Positions 35,787 to 45,305 are shown, numbered from the stretch's first letter. The stretch: DNA of 64,000 nucleotides from Sulfurovum sp. UBA7648 (GCA_002483605.1 DLIG01000021.1:340047-404046), one strand, 5' to 3'. The notes: generated by a model not told the origin, from the sequence alone. Translations and numbers: made by a program.

Positions 35787-37486
35787 AGTTTACACAACTA
35801 CTCATACCTACACTCAAAGAAGTACCAAATGACGCAACTTTAGCCAGTCATATTTATTTGCTTCGCGGAGGATTTATCCAAGGCGTAGGCAGTGGACTTT
35901 ATAATTTCTTGCCTCTTGGGAAAATGGTACTAGATAATGTACGCAATATTGTCAAAGAAGAGCTTGATGCCGCAGGTTCCCAAGAAGTCAGCCTTGGTTT
36001 TGTTACCCCGGCATCACTTTGGATAGAGAGCGGTAGATTTGAGAAATACGGCAAAGAGCTTCTTAGGTTTAAAGACCGCAAAGATAACGAATTTGTACTT
36101 GGGCCTACACATGAAGAGATGATGGTGAATCTTGTAAAGCAAACAGTTAAAAGCTATAAACAATTACCGTTAAATCTTTATCAGATAAATCTAAAATTTC
36201 GTGATGAGATCCGACCTAGATTTGGGCTTATGAGAGGAAGAGAATTTCTCATGAAGGACGGATACAGCTTTCATGTTAATGAAGAGGATATGAAGCGCGA
36301 ATTTGCCCTTATGGAAGAGACATACAAACGTATTTTTATTAGACTTGGACTTGAATTTAGGGTAGTTGACGCTGATAGCGGTGCAATCGGCGGCAGCGGG
36401 AGTAAAGAGTTTATGGTGCTCGCCAATAGCGGAGAAGATACGATCGTCGTGTGCAAAGATTGTGAATATGGAGCAAATATCGAAGCAGCTGTCAGAAAGC
36501 CTGCATTTTGCGATGCTGAAGCCCCGGAAGCAAATTTTGCCAAATTCCATACACCGAACATCAAGACCATAGATGAACTGAGTGATTTTTTTAAAGTTGA
36601 TCCGTTTTACATTATAAAAACAGTTGCAATGAGAGCATTATATGACGAAGGCAGAAGTGAAATAGTTCTTTTTGTATTGAGAGGCAGCGATACCTTGCAA
36701 GAGACCAAAGCATGCAACGCCGTAAATGCAAATGAACTGATCGATGTTTCTGATACAGAATTATCTGAAGTAGGATTGTATCCTGGGTATATGGGGCCAT
36801 TGGAAGTTCCAAGCGGCATAAGAGTGATAGCCGATGATGCCTTAAAAAACGCTACTCAAATGATTTGCGGCGCAAATATTGAAAATTACCATTTTATCGG
36901 GGTAGATAGCGGTAAAATGAATGCCTCGTATCATGACCTTATAGCCGTACAAGAAGGCGATAAATGTATCTGCTGCGGCGGAGAATTGACCTATACCAAA
37001 GGGATAGAAGTGGGTCATATCTTCCAGCTCGGTACTCGCTATAGCGAACCCCTCAAAGCGGAATTTTTAAATGAACACGGCAAAACCCAACCATTTGTAA
37101 TGGGTACATATGGTATAGGAGTAAGCAGATTGCTTGCTGCAATTATTGAGCAGCACCATGATGAAAAAGGATGCAAGTGGACAAAAGAGAGCAGCCCGTT
37201 TGCCGTTGAGATTATAGTCTCCAATGCCAAAGATGAATCTCAGAGCAAATTTGCCGAAGAGTTATATCAAGCATTAAAAGCCAAGAAGATCAAAGTACTG
37301 CTTGATGATCGTAAAGAGCGTTTTGGATTTAAGATGAAAGATTATGAATTAATAGGTATCCCTTTTGCGGTAGTAGTCGGACAAAAACTTGAAGAAGGCA
37401 TGGTTGAGCTGGTTTACAGAGATGGACGTGAACCTCTTGCAATAGATACTAAAGATATTATTGATGCAGTCGTTGAACTTATCTAA
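35783..37486 (+). CDS. proS: Prolyl-tRNA synthetase
   Basis: 567 residues of the long bacterial ProRS. Class II motif 1 lies around GLYNFLPLGKMVLDNV. Motif 2 is LYQINLKFRDEIRPRFGLMRGREFLMKDGYSFH. The editing (INS/YbaK-like) domain spans about 225-385, with NANELIDVSDTE and ICGANIENYHFIG. Motif 3 is MGTYGIGVSRLLAAIIEQ, followed by the anticodon domain. It starts with GTG inside the hemA end, so coupling is likely. The coupling of tRNA charging and tRNA-dependent heme synthesis is also seen in H. pylori. Confidence 0.96.
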   Translation: MKFTQLLIPTLKEVPNDATLASHIYLLRGGFIQGVGSGLYNFLPLGKMVLDNVRNIVKEELDAAGSQEVSLGFVTPASLWIESGRFEKYGKELLRFKDRKDNEFVLGPTHEEMMVNLVKQTVKSYKQLPLNLYQINLKFRDEIRPRFGLMRGREFLMKDGYSFHVNEEDMKREFALMEETYKRIFIRLGLEFRVVDADSGAIGGSGSKEFMVLANSGEDTIVVCKDCEYGANIEAAVRKPAFCDAEAPEANFAKFHTPNIKTIDELSDFFKVDPFYIIKTVAMRALYDEGRSEIVLFVLRGSDTLQETKACNAVNANELIDVSDTELSEVGLYPGYMGPLEVPSGIRVIADDALKNATQMICGANIENYHFIGVDSGKMNASYHDLIAVQEGDKCICCGGELTYTKGIEVGHIFQLGTRYSEPLKAEFLNEHGKTQPFVMGTYGIGVSRLLAAIIEQHHDEKGCKWTKESSPFAVEIIVSNAKDESQSKFAEELYQALKAKKIKVLLDDRKERFGFKMKDYELIGIPFAVVVGQKLEEGMVELVYRDGREPLAIDTKDIIDAVVELI

Positions 37487-37922
37487 GTATTTTTGGCTGC
37501 TGCCCATTTTTTTAGCAGCCGAGATATATACTTCATGGTACACGGCTTCTATTATCGGGATTTGGTGGAGTATTGTTTGGATCTTTGGTATGATAATAAT
37601 AGGCGTGGCACTTCTTAAAAGAACACATATAGCTATTGCTTTATCGTTTCAATCATTCTTGGCATCTGGCATGAGCATTAATGCTTTGTATCGTCAAAAT
37701 ATTGCATATATTATGGGTGCGGTTTTGCTGATCGTGCCTGGTATGCTTAGCGATATGGCAGGGTTTTTGGTGCTGTTTTATGCTTTTTATTTGCAAACAA
37801 TAGGTACAATATCACCTAAAACCAATCTTAAATCAAATAAAGGGAGTGATGATGTTATTGATGCGGAAATTATTAGTAATGATGCTATTGACCATGACCG
37901 CAATGGTCACAATAGCTTGTAG
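37464..37922 (+). CDS. FxsA-family membrane protein
   Basis: About 152 residues from ATG 37464, inside the end of proS (a TTG one codon earlier is possible). Three or four hydrophobic helices are followed by a short acidic tail. FLAAEIYTSWYTASIIGIWWSIVWIFGMII and ALLIVPG-like VLLIVPGMLSDMAGFLVL match FxsA, named from suppression of F-plasmid exclusion of phage T7. The physiological role is unknown. Its 3' end overlaps the next gene by about 74 bases. Confidence 0.8.
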   Translation: MQSLNLSKYFWLLPIFLAAEIYTSWYTASIIGIWWSIVWIFGMIIIGVALLKRTHIAIALSFQSFLASGMSINALYRQNIAYIMGAVLLIVPGMLSDMAGFLVLFYAFYLQTIGTISPKTNLKSNKGSDDVIDAEIISNDAIDHDRNGHNSL

Positions 37923-38706
37923 TGCCAAAGAGAGCGTAGACGAAAAAGCTATTTTAAAATTTGTCAAAAATCAAGTAGTAAAAAATAAAGATGTTAAAGT
38001 ATTGGGCATAACCGTTATTGAGAGAAAAAATGTCAAAGAACTTCCGGGTTGGGAAGTATTGCTAGTTACTCTGCAATTGGAATATAATAATCAAAAATTA
38101 AATGCACCTGAGACATTTTTTGTTAGAGACAATGTGATAACGCCTGTATTGGTTGATCTTAAAACCGGTGTTAATTATCGCGATGAAATAAAACCTACGG
38201 TTCCGAATGAAGTTTATGATGCTAATCATTTGCTCTCAGGAAATGCAAATGCAAAACATAAAATCTTGGTTTTTTCAGATCCATTGTGCCCATTTTGTCA
38301 AGAAATTGTACCGGAGCTTTTAGCTGCTGCCAATGCAAATCCTGACCTGATGGCGGTTTATTATTATCATCTGCCGCTAAAACAAATCCATCCGGCTTCT
38401 GATGTGCTTACTCGTATCATGGAAGTTGCACAAAGACAAGGAAAAAATGACATCATAGCAAAAATATATACTTTACAGATAGATCCAAATGATACAAATG
38501 AAACAAAATTGATAAATACGGTCAAGGATCAAACCGGATTTATCGTAACTCCGGCTCAAATCAACTCGCCTGAGATAATAAACGCACTTACCAATGACGA
38601 GCAAGTCGCATCAAAATTGATGGTTACAGGCACGCCAACTATATACATAGACGGCAAATTAGATAAGCTTCGAGAAGGCTTTCGAGATCTATTACCAAAG
38701 AAATAA
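37849..38706 (+). CDS. Exported thioredoxin-fold (DsbG/DsbC-like) protein
   Basis: About 285 residues. AGGGAG at 37841-37846 favours the ATG cluster at 37849/37852; both lie inside fxsA. A signal sequence ends near MVTIACSAKE. The cysteine there is in a poor lipobox, so lipidation is uncertain. An N-terminal cystatin-like domain (about 30-125) precedes a thioredoxin domain with active site DPLCPFCQEI (CPFC, first Cys about 147) and cis-proline TGTPTIYIDGK. It should act in periplasmic thiol-disulfide exchange. H. pylori HP0231 is a comparable protein. Confidence 0.82.
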   Translation: MMLLMRKLLVMMLLTMTAMVTIACSAKESVDEKAILKFVKNQVVKNKDVKVLGITVIERKNVKELPGWEVLLVTLQLEYNNQKLNAPETFFVRDNVITPVLVDLKTGVNYRDEIKPTVPNEVYDANHLLSGNANAKHKILVFSDPLCPFCQEIVPELLAAANANPDLMAVYYYHLPLKQIHPASDVLTRIMEVAQRQGKNDIIAKIYTLQIDPNDTNETKLINTVKDQTGFIVTPAQINSPEIINALTNDEQVASKLMVTGTPTIYIDGKLDKLREGFRDLLPKK

Positions 38707-38709
38707 GAA

Positions 38710-39660
38710 GTGAAAGAATTAATAATAGCAACACGAGCCAGTGCGCTGGCCCTTTGGCAAGCATACCATGTCAAAGCTCATATAGAAAAACATTTTAACA
38801 TCAAAGTTGTGCTCAATGAAATTACCAGCCATGGCGATAAAGTATTGGACCGCCCTTTGGCGCTAATTGGCGGTAAAGGGCATTTTACAAAAGAACTCGA
38901 AGATGCTATGCTGGAAGGCAAAGCACATATGGCAGTACATTCACTCAAAGATGTACCTACATATATACCTGATGGATTAAGTCTGGCAGCAATTACACAA
39001 AGGCAAGATCAAAGCGATGTTCTATTGTCGCATAAATATCCGTCACTTGATGCTTTGCCCCATGGTGCTATAGTTGGTACTACGAGTTTGAGACGACGAA
39101 TGCAGCTATTGCATAAGCGCCCTGACTTGAAAGTAAAAGATCTTAGAGGAAATGTAAATACCAGATTGCGCAAACTAAAAGAGGGCGAATATGATGCTAT
39201 CATTTTGGCCTATATCGGGCTTCACAGATTGGATCTATTAAAAGATATTCCTTTTGTAGAAAAGCTGTCTTTTATGCTGCCTCCTATGGGCCAAGCAGCA
39301 CTTGGTATTGAAATTATTGAAAATAATCTATTATTGCTTGATATTGCTTTGAGCCTTAATGACGAAGAAAGTTTTTGGTATACTAAATTAGAGAGAGATT
39401 TTGTCTCAGCCATAGGTGCAGGTTGTTCTGCTCCTGTGGCAGTCAATGCTGCTATGAACAATGATATGATCACAATAAGGGCCATGATAGGTTATCCTGA
39501 CGGGACACATATTATGGAGAGAAGCATGGTGGCGCATTTTGAAGAGAGTCAAAATCTTGGATTTGATTTGGCAAAAGAGATGATTAAAAACGGTGCATTG
39601 GAGATATTAAAAGAAGCAGAAAAGCTTGCTTTTAAAGATGAGATGCCGCAAAGAATATAA
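38710..39660 (+). CDS. hemC: Porphobilinogen deaminase
   Basis: Polymerises four porphobilinogens to hydroxymethylbilane. 316 residues starting with GTG. IATRASALALWQA, HSLKDVPTYIPDGL, GTTSLRRRMQL, LRGNVNTRLRKL and the dipyrromethane cofactor cysteine in GAGCSAPVAV (about residue 239) are all present. It follows the thioredoxin-fold gene by three bases and precedes the menaquinone decarboxylase by nine, so it is operonic. Confidence 0.96.
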   Translation: MKELIIATRASALALWQAYHVKAHIEKHFNIKVVLNEITSHGDKVLDRPLALIGGKGHFTKELEDAMLEGKAHMAVHSLKDVPTYIPDGLSLAAITQRQDQSDVLLSHKYPSLDALPHGAIVGTTSLRRRMQLLHKRPDLKVKDLRGNVNTRLRKLKEGEYDAIILAYIGLHRLDLLKDIPFVEKLSFMLPPMGQAALGIEIIENNLLLLDIALSLNDEESFWYTKLERDFVSAIGAGCSAPVAVNAAMNNDMITIRAMIGYPDGTHIMERSMVAHFEESQNLGFDLAKEMIKNGALEILKEAEKLAFKDEMPQRI

Positions 39661-39669
39661 AGGCTTACA

Positions 39670-41481
39670 ATGCAAGACGTTATAGAGTGGTTTAAAGCCA
39701 ATGGCGGAGTTAGGCTAATAGAAGAGCCTTTGGATGTAGAACTTGAGATCCCTCATATTGCTTATTTGGAGATCAAAAAAGATAACGCTTCGCCCCTCTT
39801 ATTTACTAAGCCTGTTTCAAAAAGATTAGGCATTGAGTATGATATGCCGGTATTTATGAATCTTTTTGCATCCAAGGATTTAACGGAGAAAATTTTTGGT
39901 ACACATCCTGATAAGATAGCAGAGGACATAGGCTGGTTGCTAAAGATGAAACCTCCAAAAGCTTTGATGGAAAAAATTAAACTCTTGCCAAAACTCTGGA
40001 AGCTCAAAAGTGTATTTCCCAAAAGATTATCAAGCAAAGGCGAATGTCAAGAAATAGTTTGGGATACTATAGATTTGGACAAATTGCCGATCTTGAAAAC
40101 ATGGAGCGAAGATGGCGGCAGATTTATCACTATGGGGCAGGTGTATACACAAAGCATAGACGGCTCTGTACAAAATCTTGGGATGTATCGCTTGCAGCAA
40201 TATGATAAAAATCACCTAGGAATGCATTGGCAGATTCACAAAGACGGGGCACATCTGTTTCATGAGTATGCAAAGGCCGGTAAAAAAATGCCTGTTTCTG
40301 TAGCAATAGGAGGAGATCCGCTATATATCTGGTGCGGACAGGCTCCAATGCCAAACGGCATGTTTGAATTATTGCTATATGGGCTTATCAGGGGCAAAAA
40401 TGCCAAACTGGTCAAATCTTTGACAAATGAGATCTATGTGCCTCATGATGTAGATATGATCATAGAAGGATTTGTAGACCCTAGCAAGAGAGAGATCGAA
40501 GGACCGTTTGGCGATCATACAGGATATTACACGCTGCCTGAAGAGTTTCCGGTTATGGAGGTAACGGCTATCACAACCAAGAAAGATCCGGTATTTCACG
40601 CTACCGTGGTCGGTAAGCCGCTGCTAGAAGATAAATATATGGGGTGGGGTACAGAGAGAATATTTTTGCCGCTTTTAAAACCAATGGCCCCCGAGCTCAT
40701 AGATTATCATATGCCGGAAAACGGGGTGTTTCACAACCTGATCTTAACAAAGATGCAGCCGCTTTACAAAGGGCATGCTAAGCAGTTTATGCATGCTTTT
40801 TGGGGTGTAGGGCAGATGAGTTTTGTCAAGCATGCTATATTTGTCGGCGAAGATTCTCCGGACCTGACCTCTTATGAGGCTTTGTGCGAACATATACTAA
40901 ATAGATTGAGTAAAAAAAGTATATTTATCTCTGAAGGAATAGTAGATCATTTGGATCATTCCGCAAATGAACAGTTTGTCGGCGGTAAATTAGGAGTTGA
41001 TGTTACGGGCGAAGAAGTATCCAAGGATATAGAACTCTTAGATGATAATGATCTGTTATCCAAAATGAAAGTCATTGACCACAGTATCTTAGGTCTAAAA
41101 CAGTATATGATGCACACCGCAAATCCAATCTGTGTCATAAGTGTAGATAAAAAATCCTCTATGCTTTGTCTTGGGCAAACTCTGGAAAGTTTGGCAAAAC
41201 ATATAAAAATACTTATAGTCGTAGATAAACATAATAATGACCTGGATAATCCGTATATGCTCATTTGGCGAGTAGTAAACAATATTGATGCCATTAGAGA
41301 TATTATACTTGAGCCGTTTGTTCTTATAGATGCGACCAATAAAAATCATCTTGATGGCTTTACCAGAGAATGGCCTGGCGATACACTTTGTGATGCAAAC
41401 GTTCTTAAAAATTTAAAAGAGCGGGGTTTGGTTGAATATGATGAAGCTTTGATACGCAAATGGGGATTATTGGAGTTCTAG
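39670..41481 (+). CDS. UbiD-family menaquinone biosynthesis decarboxylase
   Basis: 603 residues of the UbiD family, of the length and type used in the futalosine menaquinone pathway (SCO4490-like). Conserved parts are MYRLQQYDKNHLGMHWQIHKDG, VAIGGDPLYIW, the acid-base region EGPFGDHTGYYT, and KPLLEDKYMGWGTERIFLP. UbiD enzymes need prenylated FMN made by UbiX, and a ubiX gene is at 46489. This sets the quinone of the organism as menaquinone made without the Men pathway. Confidence 0.88.
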   Translation: MQDVIEWFKANGGVRLIEEPLDVELEIPHIAYLEIKKDNASPLLFTKPVSKRLGIEYDMPVFMNLFASKDLTEKIFGTHPDKIAEDIGWLLKMKPPKALMEKIKLLPKLWKLKSVFPKRLSSKGECQEIVWDTIDLDKLPILKTWSEDGGRFITMGQVYTQSIDGSVQNLGMYRLQQYDKNHLGMHWQIHKDGAHLFHEYAKAGKKMPVSVAIGGDPLYIWCGQAPMPNGMFELLLYGLIRGKNAKLVKSLTNEIYVPHDVDMIIEGFVDPSKREIEGPFGDHTGYYTLPEEFPVMEVTAITTKKDPVFHATVVGKPLLEDKYMGWGTERIFLPLLKPMAPELIDYHMPENGVFHNLILTKMQPLYKGHAKQFMHAFWGVGQMSFVKHAIFVGEDSPDLTSYEALCEHILNRLSKKSIFISEGIVDHLDHSANEQFVGGKLGVDVTGEEVSKDIELLDDNDLLSKMKVIDHSILGLKQYMMHTANPICVISVDKKSSMLCLGQTLESLAKHIKILIVVDKHNNDLDNPYMLIWRVVNNIDAIRDIILEPFVLIDATNKNHLDGFTREWPGDTLCDANVLKNLKERGLVEYDEALIRKWGLLEF

Positions 41482-41486
41482 TGATA

Positions 41487-42980
41487 TCAGCTCTTGTACC
41501 AAAGAGATATTGCTCCTATTATAAATAAGCCTAAAGCGATCTCTTTTAGATCTTTGTCATATAGAAGCATAAAAAAACTAGCTAAGATAAGCAGCGATGA
41601 GCTTAAAAGAGGTTTTGCATACTCTTTTAATTCTTTTGATATCCAATAAAGCTGATCTTTGGAAAGAGAAACTTCTAGCTCGTTGTTTGCCATCTTTTGC
41701 ATAGAATGTTTCATGTTTTGGATAAAAAACGGCGTATCTTTAATATTTTCGATTACCATATCCAATATCCCGTTTTGAGAACCAAGTGCTTTTGGTATAT
41801 TGCTTTGAAGGATTGGCAATATATCCTTAACCCCGTTAAAATTTTCTATATATGTCGTGCCGAGTCCTTCTATGATAGCACTAACTCTTAGTATGTATAT
41901 GGCATCACTAGGAAGTTTGAACGGCAGATCTTTAGTAGATTCGAGTACGTCAAAAGCTAATTGCTGCATAGATTCGCTGTCGAGATTTTCATCAGAAAAA
42001 ATAGCAAACATTTTTGATGTAAATTCTGCCAATTCAGCTGTCGGTGCTTCATAGGCTATTGTGCCCAAACGTTTATTTGCACTAATGTAAAGTTCATAAT
42101 TTTGTTCGTGGGCAGCTTTTATAAGCTCTATTATAGCTATCCTGGTCTCGTTTGGTACTTTTTTTACCATTCCAAAATCAAGCAATATCAATTCACCATT
42201 TTTTGAGACCAATAGATTACCAGGATGCGGATCAGCATGAAAGTAGCCTTTAATGAGCATTTGGTCAGCATAAAAATTAACCAATTTTGATATGAGAGGT
42301 TTAAAATCAATACCGTGTGCAAGCAGATTTTCCTTGTCATCAAACCTATAACCTTCTTCAAAGCTCATAACTAGTGCATTGTCGCTGCAGTACTCTTCAT
42401 AAGGCTTTGGAAACGTTATGCCGCTATTTTTGTAAAGCGTAGAAAATTCTTTCAGGTTTTGCAGCTCTATGCTCAATGAGACTTCCTGAACGATCATTTT
42501 AGAAAATTCACTGATAACAGCTTCGATAGAATTTTTGGTGTATGTACTAAAAAGAGGTTTGAAAAGACTGTTGAAAAAACTTATGATCTTTATATCAGCT
42601 CTTACTTGATTGGTTATGTCAAATCTGCGCAATTTTACTGCCAGTTTTGTCTTATCTTTCAGATATGCGATATGAACTTGCCCTATGGAAGCAGAAGCAA
42701 TAGGGGCAGGGGAGAATTCTTGGAATATATCCATATCTCCAAAGGCGTCTTTGTAAACCGCGGCAAACTCATTATCTTTCATAGGAGGCAGTTGGTCGTG
42801 AAGTTCTTTTAGTTCATCAATATAATCTTTTGAAAAAAAATCAGACCTAGTAGCCAAAACCTGCGCTAGTTTTATAAAGCTGGCCCCAAGAGTAATGATG
42901 GTTTGTTTTAATGCCTTTGGAGGCAAAGGCTTGAGGCCAAAAAAACTCTCTTTTTTCTTTATTATCAAGTAAAGAGTCAT
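41487..42980 (-). CDS. UbiB/AarF/ABC1-family atypical kinase
   Basis: 497 residues. The family's N-terminal KxGQ motif reads KLAQ here (FIKLAQVLATR, residues 37-40), so the glycine is alanine. The A-rich loop is APIASASIGQVHIA. Further parts are QVSL-like QEVSLSIELQNLKEF, YFHADPHPGNLL, LLDFGMVKK (metal-binding DFG), and two C-terminal membrane helices (about 450-495). Members support quinone metabolism or membrane lipid traffic. It is convergent with the menaquinone decarboxylase and followed upstream by a phasin-like gene on the same strand. Confidence 0.88.
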   Translation of the reverse strand: MTLYLIIKKKESFFGLKPLPPKALKQTIITLGASFIKLAQVLATRSDFFSKDYIDELKELHDQLPPMKDNEFAAVYKDAFGDMDIFQEFSPAPIASASIGQVHIAYLKDKTKLAVKLRRFDITNQVRADIKIISFFNSLFKPLFSTYTKNSIEAVISEFSKMIVQEVSLSIELQNLKEFSTLYKNSGITFPKPYEEYCSDNALVMSFEEGYRFDDKENLLAHGIDFKPLISKLVNFYADQMLIKGYFHADPHPGNLLVSKNGELILLDFGMVKKVPNETRIAIIELIKAAHEQNYELYISANKRLGTIAYEAPTAELAEFTSKMFAIFSDENLDSESMQQLAFDVLESTKDLPFKLPSDAIYILRVSAIIEGLGTTYIENFNGVKDILPILQSNIPKALGSQNGILDMVIENIKDTPFFIQNMKHSMQKMANNELEVSLSKDQLYWISKELKEYAKPLLSSSLLILASFFMLLYDKDLKEIALGLFIIGAISLWYKS

Positions 42981-43024
42981 TAAAAATGCAAATATTGCAT
43001 AAACTCTAAAAGGATTATAGTAGC

Positions 43025-43297
43025 TTATTTTTTTGATAATAATTCCTCTTTTAGTTTTGCTATATCATCTTTTGTGGCAATGCCTAGCTCATCTAAAGCT
43101 TCCTTAATAGCTTCTTTGACGGCATCTTTTGATTTTTCTTCACTTTCTTTTCCTTTGTCGGCTAGTGAAGTAAGGAAGCTTTTAGCATCCTCGGTTTTTA
43201 TCTTGCCGCTATCTTCAAGCTTTTTGATCTCTTCTTCTACTTTTTCTTTAAATATTGCAATAGCACCTAGCCCGGTATGAAAAATATCTTTTATCAT
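43025..43297 (-). CDS. Phasin-like small amphipathic helical protein
   Basis: 90 residues, highly charged and helical (KDAVKEAIKEALDELGIATKDDIAKLKEEL near the end, with HTGLGAIAIFKEKVEEEI at the start). The pattern matches phasin-superfamily (PhaF/poly-granule-associated) and related small proteins. Whether it coats storage granules is unknown and no PHA synthase is here. It lies 44 bases upstream of the ubiB-like gene on the same strand, so the two are probably co-transcribed. A minus-strand TATAAT at 43321-43316 precedes it. Confidence 0.65.
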   Translation of the reverse strand: MIKDIFHTGLGAIAIFKEKVEEEIKKLEDSGKIKTEDAKSFLTSLADKGKESEEKSKDAVKEAIKEALDELGIATKDDIAKLKEELLSKK

Positions 43298-43345
43298 TTT
43301 AGATCCTTTTTTATTATTATAACTCTATTTTTTAATTTTGTGTGC

Positions 43346-43374
43346 ATTGTTTTTTGAGAGATCCAAAAAACAAT
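43346..43374. repeat. Perfect 11-base inverted repeat in a divergent intergenic region
   Basis: ATTGTTTTTTG (43346-43356) and CAAAAAACAAT (43364-43374) with the loop AGAGATC. It sits between the phasin-like gene and the divergent small membrane gene, and could be an operator or an RNA hairpin. The rest of this 175-base gap is AT-rich with no other clear signal. Confidence 0.5.
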
Positions 43375-43472
43375 TAATAACAAATAATAATTTAATTTTA
43401 TTTTCTTTGTTAAACATAAGTTTTAGTGTGCTAATATCTCTAATGGAAGATTTAGTTTAAGCGAGGTCAAAA

Positions 43473-43790
43473 ATGGATACTCAAGTTCTAACATGGCTTG
43501 TTGGTGTGATAGCATTTTGTATGGTTTTTGCAACTGTGATTGTAGTGTTAATCGGCATAAATGCAATAAAAATAATGAAGCGCGTTGATAGACTTTTGCT
43601 TACTTCCCAAAATGATCTCACGCTTTTGTCAGGACAGGCAATCAAAACACTCAATGAGATCAAAGCAGAAAGCAAAATACTTGCGGACCAAGCATCGATC
43701 GGAATTTCTAAAGCAGCAATTGGTACCTTTGTTGCAGGATCTATATATCGGTTTCTAAAGAAAAAAAGTGATTCTAGGAGCACACAATGA
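43473..43790 (+). CDS. Small one-helix membrane protein, function unknown
   Basis: 105 residues. One long membrane helix (about 8-32) is followed by a helical region (about 36-75, RLLLTSQNDLTLLSGQAIKTLNEIKAESK) reminiscent of DUF948-type proteins, then a second weakly hydrophobic stretch and a basic tail. I recognise no specific family. Its stop overlaps the next gene by four bases, so the two are translated together. Confidence 0.6.
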   Translation: MDTQVLTWLVGVIAFCMVFATVIVVLIGINAIKIMKRVDRLLLTSQNDLTLLSGQAIKTLNEIKAESKILADQASIGISKAAIGTFVAGSIYRFLKKKSDSRSTQ

Positions 43791-44092
43791 ATGAAAATAG
43801 TTTGGTAAATTTTTTACTAGGAACAGTAATAGGCGGTGTAAGCGTATATTTTGCACTTAAACATCAAGATGAGATTATAGACAAACTCCATCAGCTGGAA
43901 GAAGAATATGCACTTGATCCTGATAATATTATGGAGTCCGCAAAAGAAAAGATAGATGTTTTGACCAAAAATATACAATCAAAAGTTGAACAGTTTAAAG
44001 AAGATGTCATTGAAAACAAAGATGATGCTATAAACGCGATCATGCAAGAACTGACTCATCTTCGCAAAGAAGTGGCGAAGTTTAAGTCCTAA
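43787..44092 (+). CDS. Small YtxH-like membrane/helical protein
   Basis: 101 residues. An N-terminal membrane helix (about 6-24, FLLGTVIGGVSVYFALKH) is followed by a long charged helix (about 25-98). The layout resembles YtxH-type small proteins. The start overlaps the preceding small membrane gene (ATGA). The stop overlaps the convergent AI-2E-type permease gene by eleven bases. The function is unknown; with its partner it may form a membrane-associated helical complex. Confidence 0.6.
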   Translation: MNENSLVNFLLGTVIGGVSVYFALKHQDEIIDKLHQLEEEYALDPDNIMESAKEKIDVLTKNIQSKVEQFKEDVIENKDDAINAIMQELTHLRKEVAKFKS

Positions 44093-45167
44093 AAGCTTTT
44101 ATTAAGTGTCTATGCTTTAATAATCTTAAAAGGGTCGTGGCAAATGCTACGATCGCAGGACCCAAAATTATCCCCCAAAAACCAAATGTAATTAATCCTG
44201 CCATGATCGAGAAAAATATTAAAAAATCATTTACTGCTTTGTGTTCTTTATTTAATATTTTGTTTAGTAAATGATTAATTTTTTGCAAAACAAGAAGTCT
44301 TACTATATTGTCTATAAAAAATGATATCATTGCCCATGAATAAATAAAGATAATCAGGGCATTCATATAGTTGCCGCCAAAGAATTCTTTTAAAACTATC
44401 GGTATCCAAATCAATGTTGTTCCAACAATAGGCACAACAGATGTCACTGCTATCATAAGACCCAAAATCCATGGATTGTATCCATCAAAAAAGCCGATAA
44501 AAAGTCCAAATGCAACTCCTTGGGCGATACCGACTCCTATAAGGGTATAAAATCCGGTAGCAGATGTAGCTACCAAATCGGTCGTAAACTCTTGCAAAAT
44601 AGTGCGCTTCATAGGTATGATAGGGACTATTGACAGGATCAAGGATCTTTGATACCAAGAAAGCAAAAAGAAAAAAATAACAATCAATATCATATCACCC
44701 ATGCCTTTTAGGAAATCAAGCAAACTATTGCCAAAATTTATAGCAATAGTGGAAATGATCTTGTCTTGATTGACAATTAGTTGCTGATTTAGGCTTCTTA
44801 ATGGTTTTTCAATCCAATACATTGAATCAGGGATCAGTGATAGCAGATGCCCAAATTGCTGATAAAGCGTAATACCCATAGAGATAATTTCTTTTGGATT
44901 TGTAACAAGATAGTAAGTAAAAAATACAATGGGAATAAATAAAATTACAATCAAGATAGCAGTTTCGCCAGTCGCGGTTAAAATAGCTATTTTGGGCGGC
45001 GAAAGCAAATGCCTTTTAAAATATTTTTCAAAATATATATGAATAGGATTAAATGCAATTACAAGTAAAAGAGCTACAAAAAAACTCTTCATAAAAGGAT
45101 AAAAAAGCCAACCAAACATACCGAGTGTGACAACAATCATGATTTTCACAAATAGGTTTTGTTCCAT
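44082..45167 (-). CDS. AI-2E/PerM-family transporter
   Basis: 361 residues with seven or eight membrane helices, characteristic of the UPF0118/AI-2E exporter-like family. FYTLIGVGIAQGVAFGLFIGFFDG, the AVTSVVPIVGTTLIWIPIVL segment, and ILGPAIVAFATTLLRLL near the C-terminus are diagnostic. Some members export AI-2 and others are Na+/H+ antiporters, so the substrate is open. It is convergent with the small YtxH-like gene. Confidence 0.88.
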   Translation of the reverse strand: MEQNLFVKIMIVVTLGMFGWLFYPFMKSFFVALLLVIAFNPIHIYFEKYFKRHLLSPPKIAILTATGETAILIVILFIPIVFFTYYLVTNPKEIISMGITLYQQFGHLLSLIPDSMYWIEKPLRSLNQQLIVNQDKIISTIAINFGNSLLDFLKGMGDMILIVIFFFLLSWYQRSLILSIVPIIPMKRTILQEFTTDLVATSATGFYTLIGVGIAQGVAFGLFIGFFDGYNPWILGLMIAVTSVVPIVGTTLIWIPIVLKEFFGGNYMNALIIFIYSWAMISFFIDNIVRLLVLQKINHLLNKILNKEHKAVNDFLIFFSIMAGLITFGFWGIILGPAIVAFATTLLRLLKHRHLIKAFRT

Positions 45168-45305
45168 TGATACTCCTTTTTAAAAACTCACATATAGAAT
45201 TTTATCTAAAACTAAACCACTTTGTATCAAATAATACTTAACTTTTATAAAATAGCAATGATTAGAATTATAAATAGGAGTTAGTTTATCTTTATTTAAA
45301 CTTTT

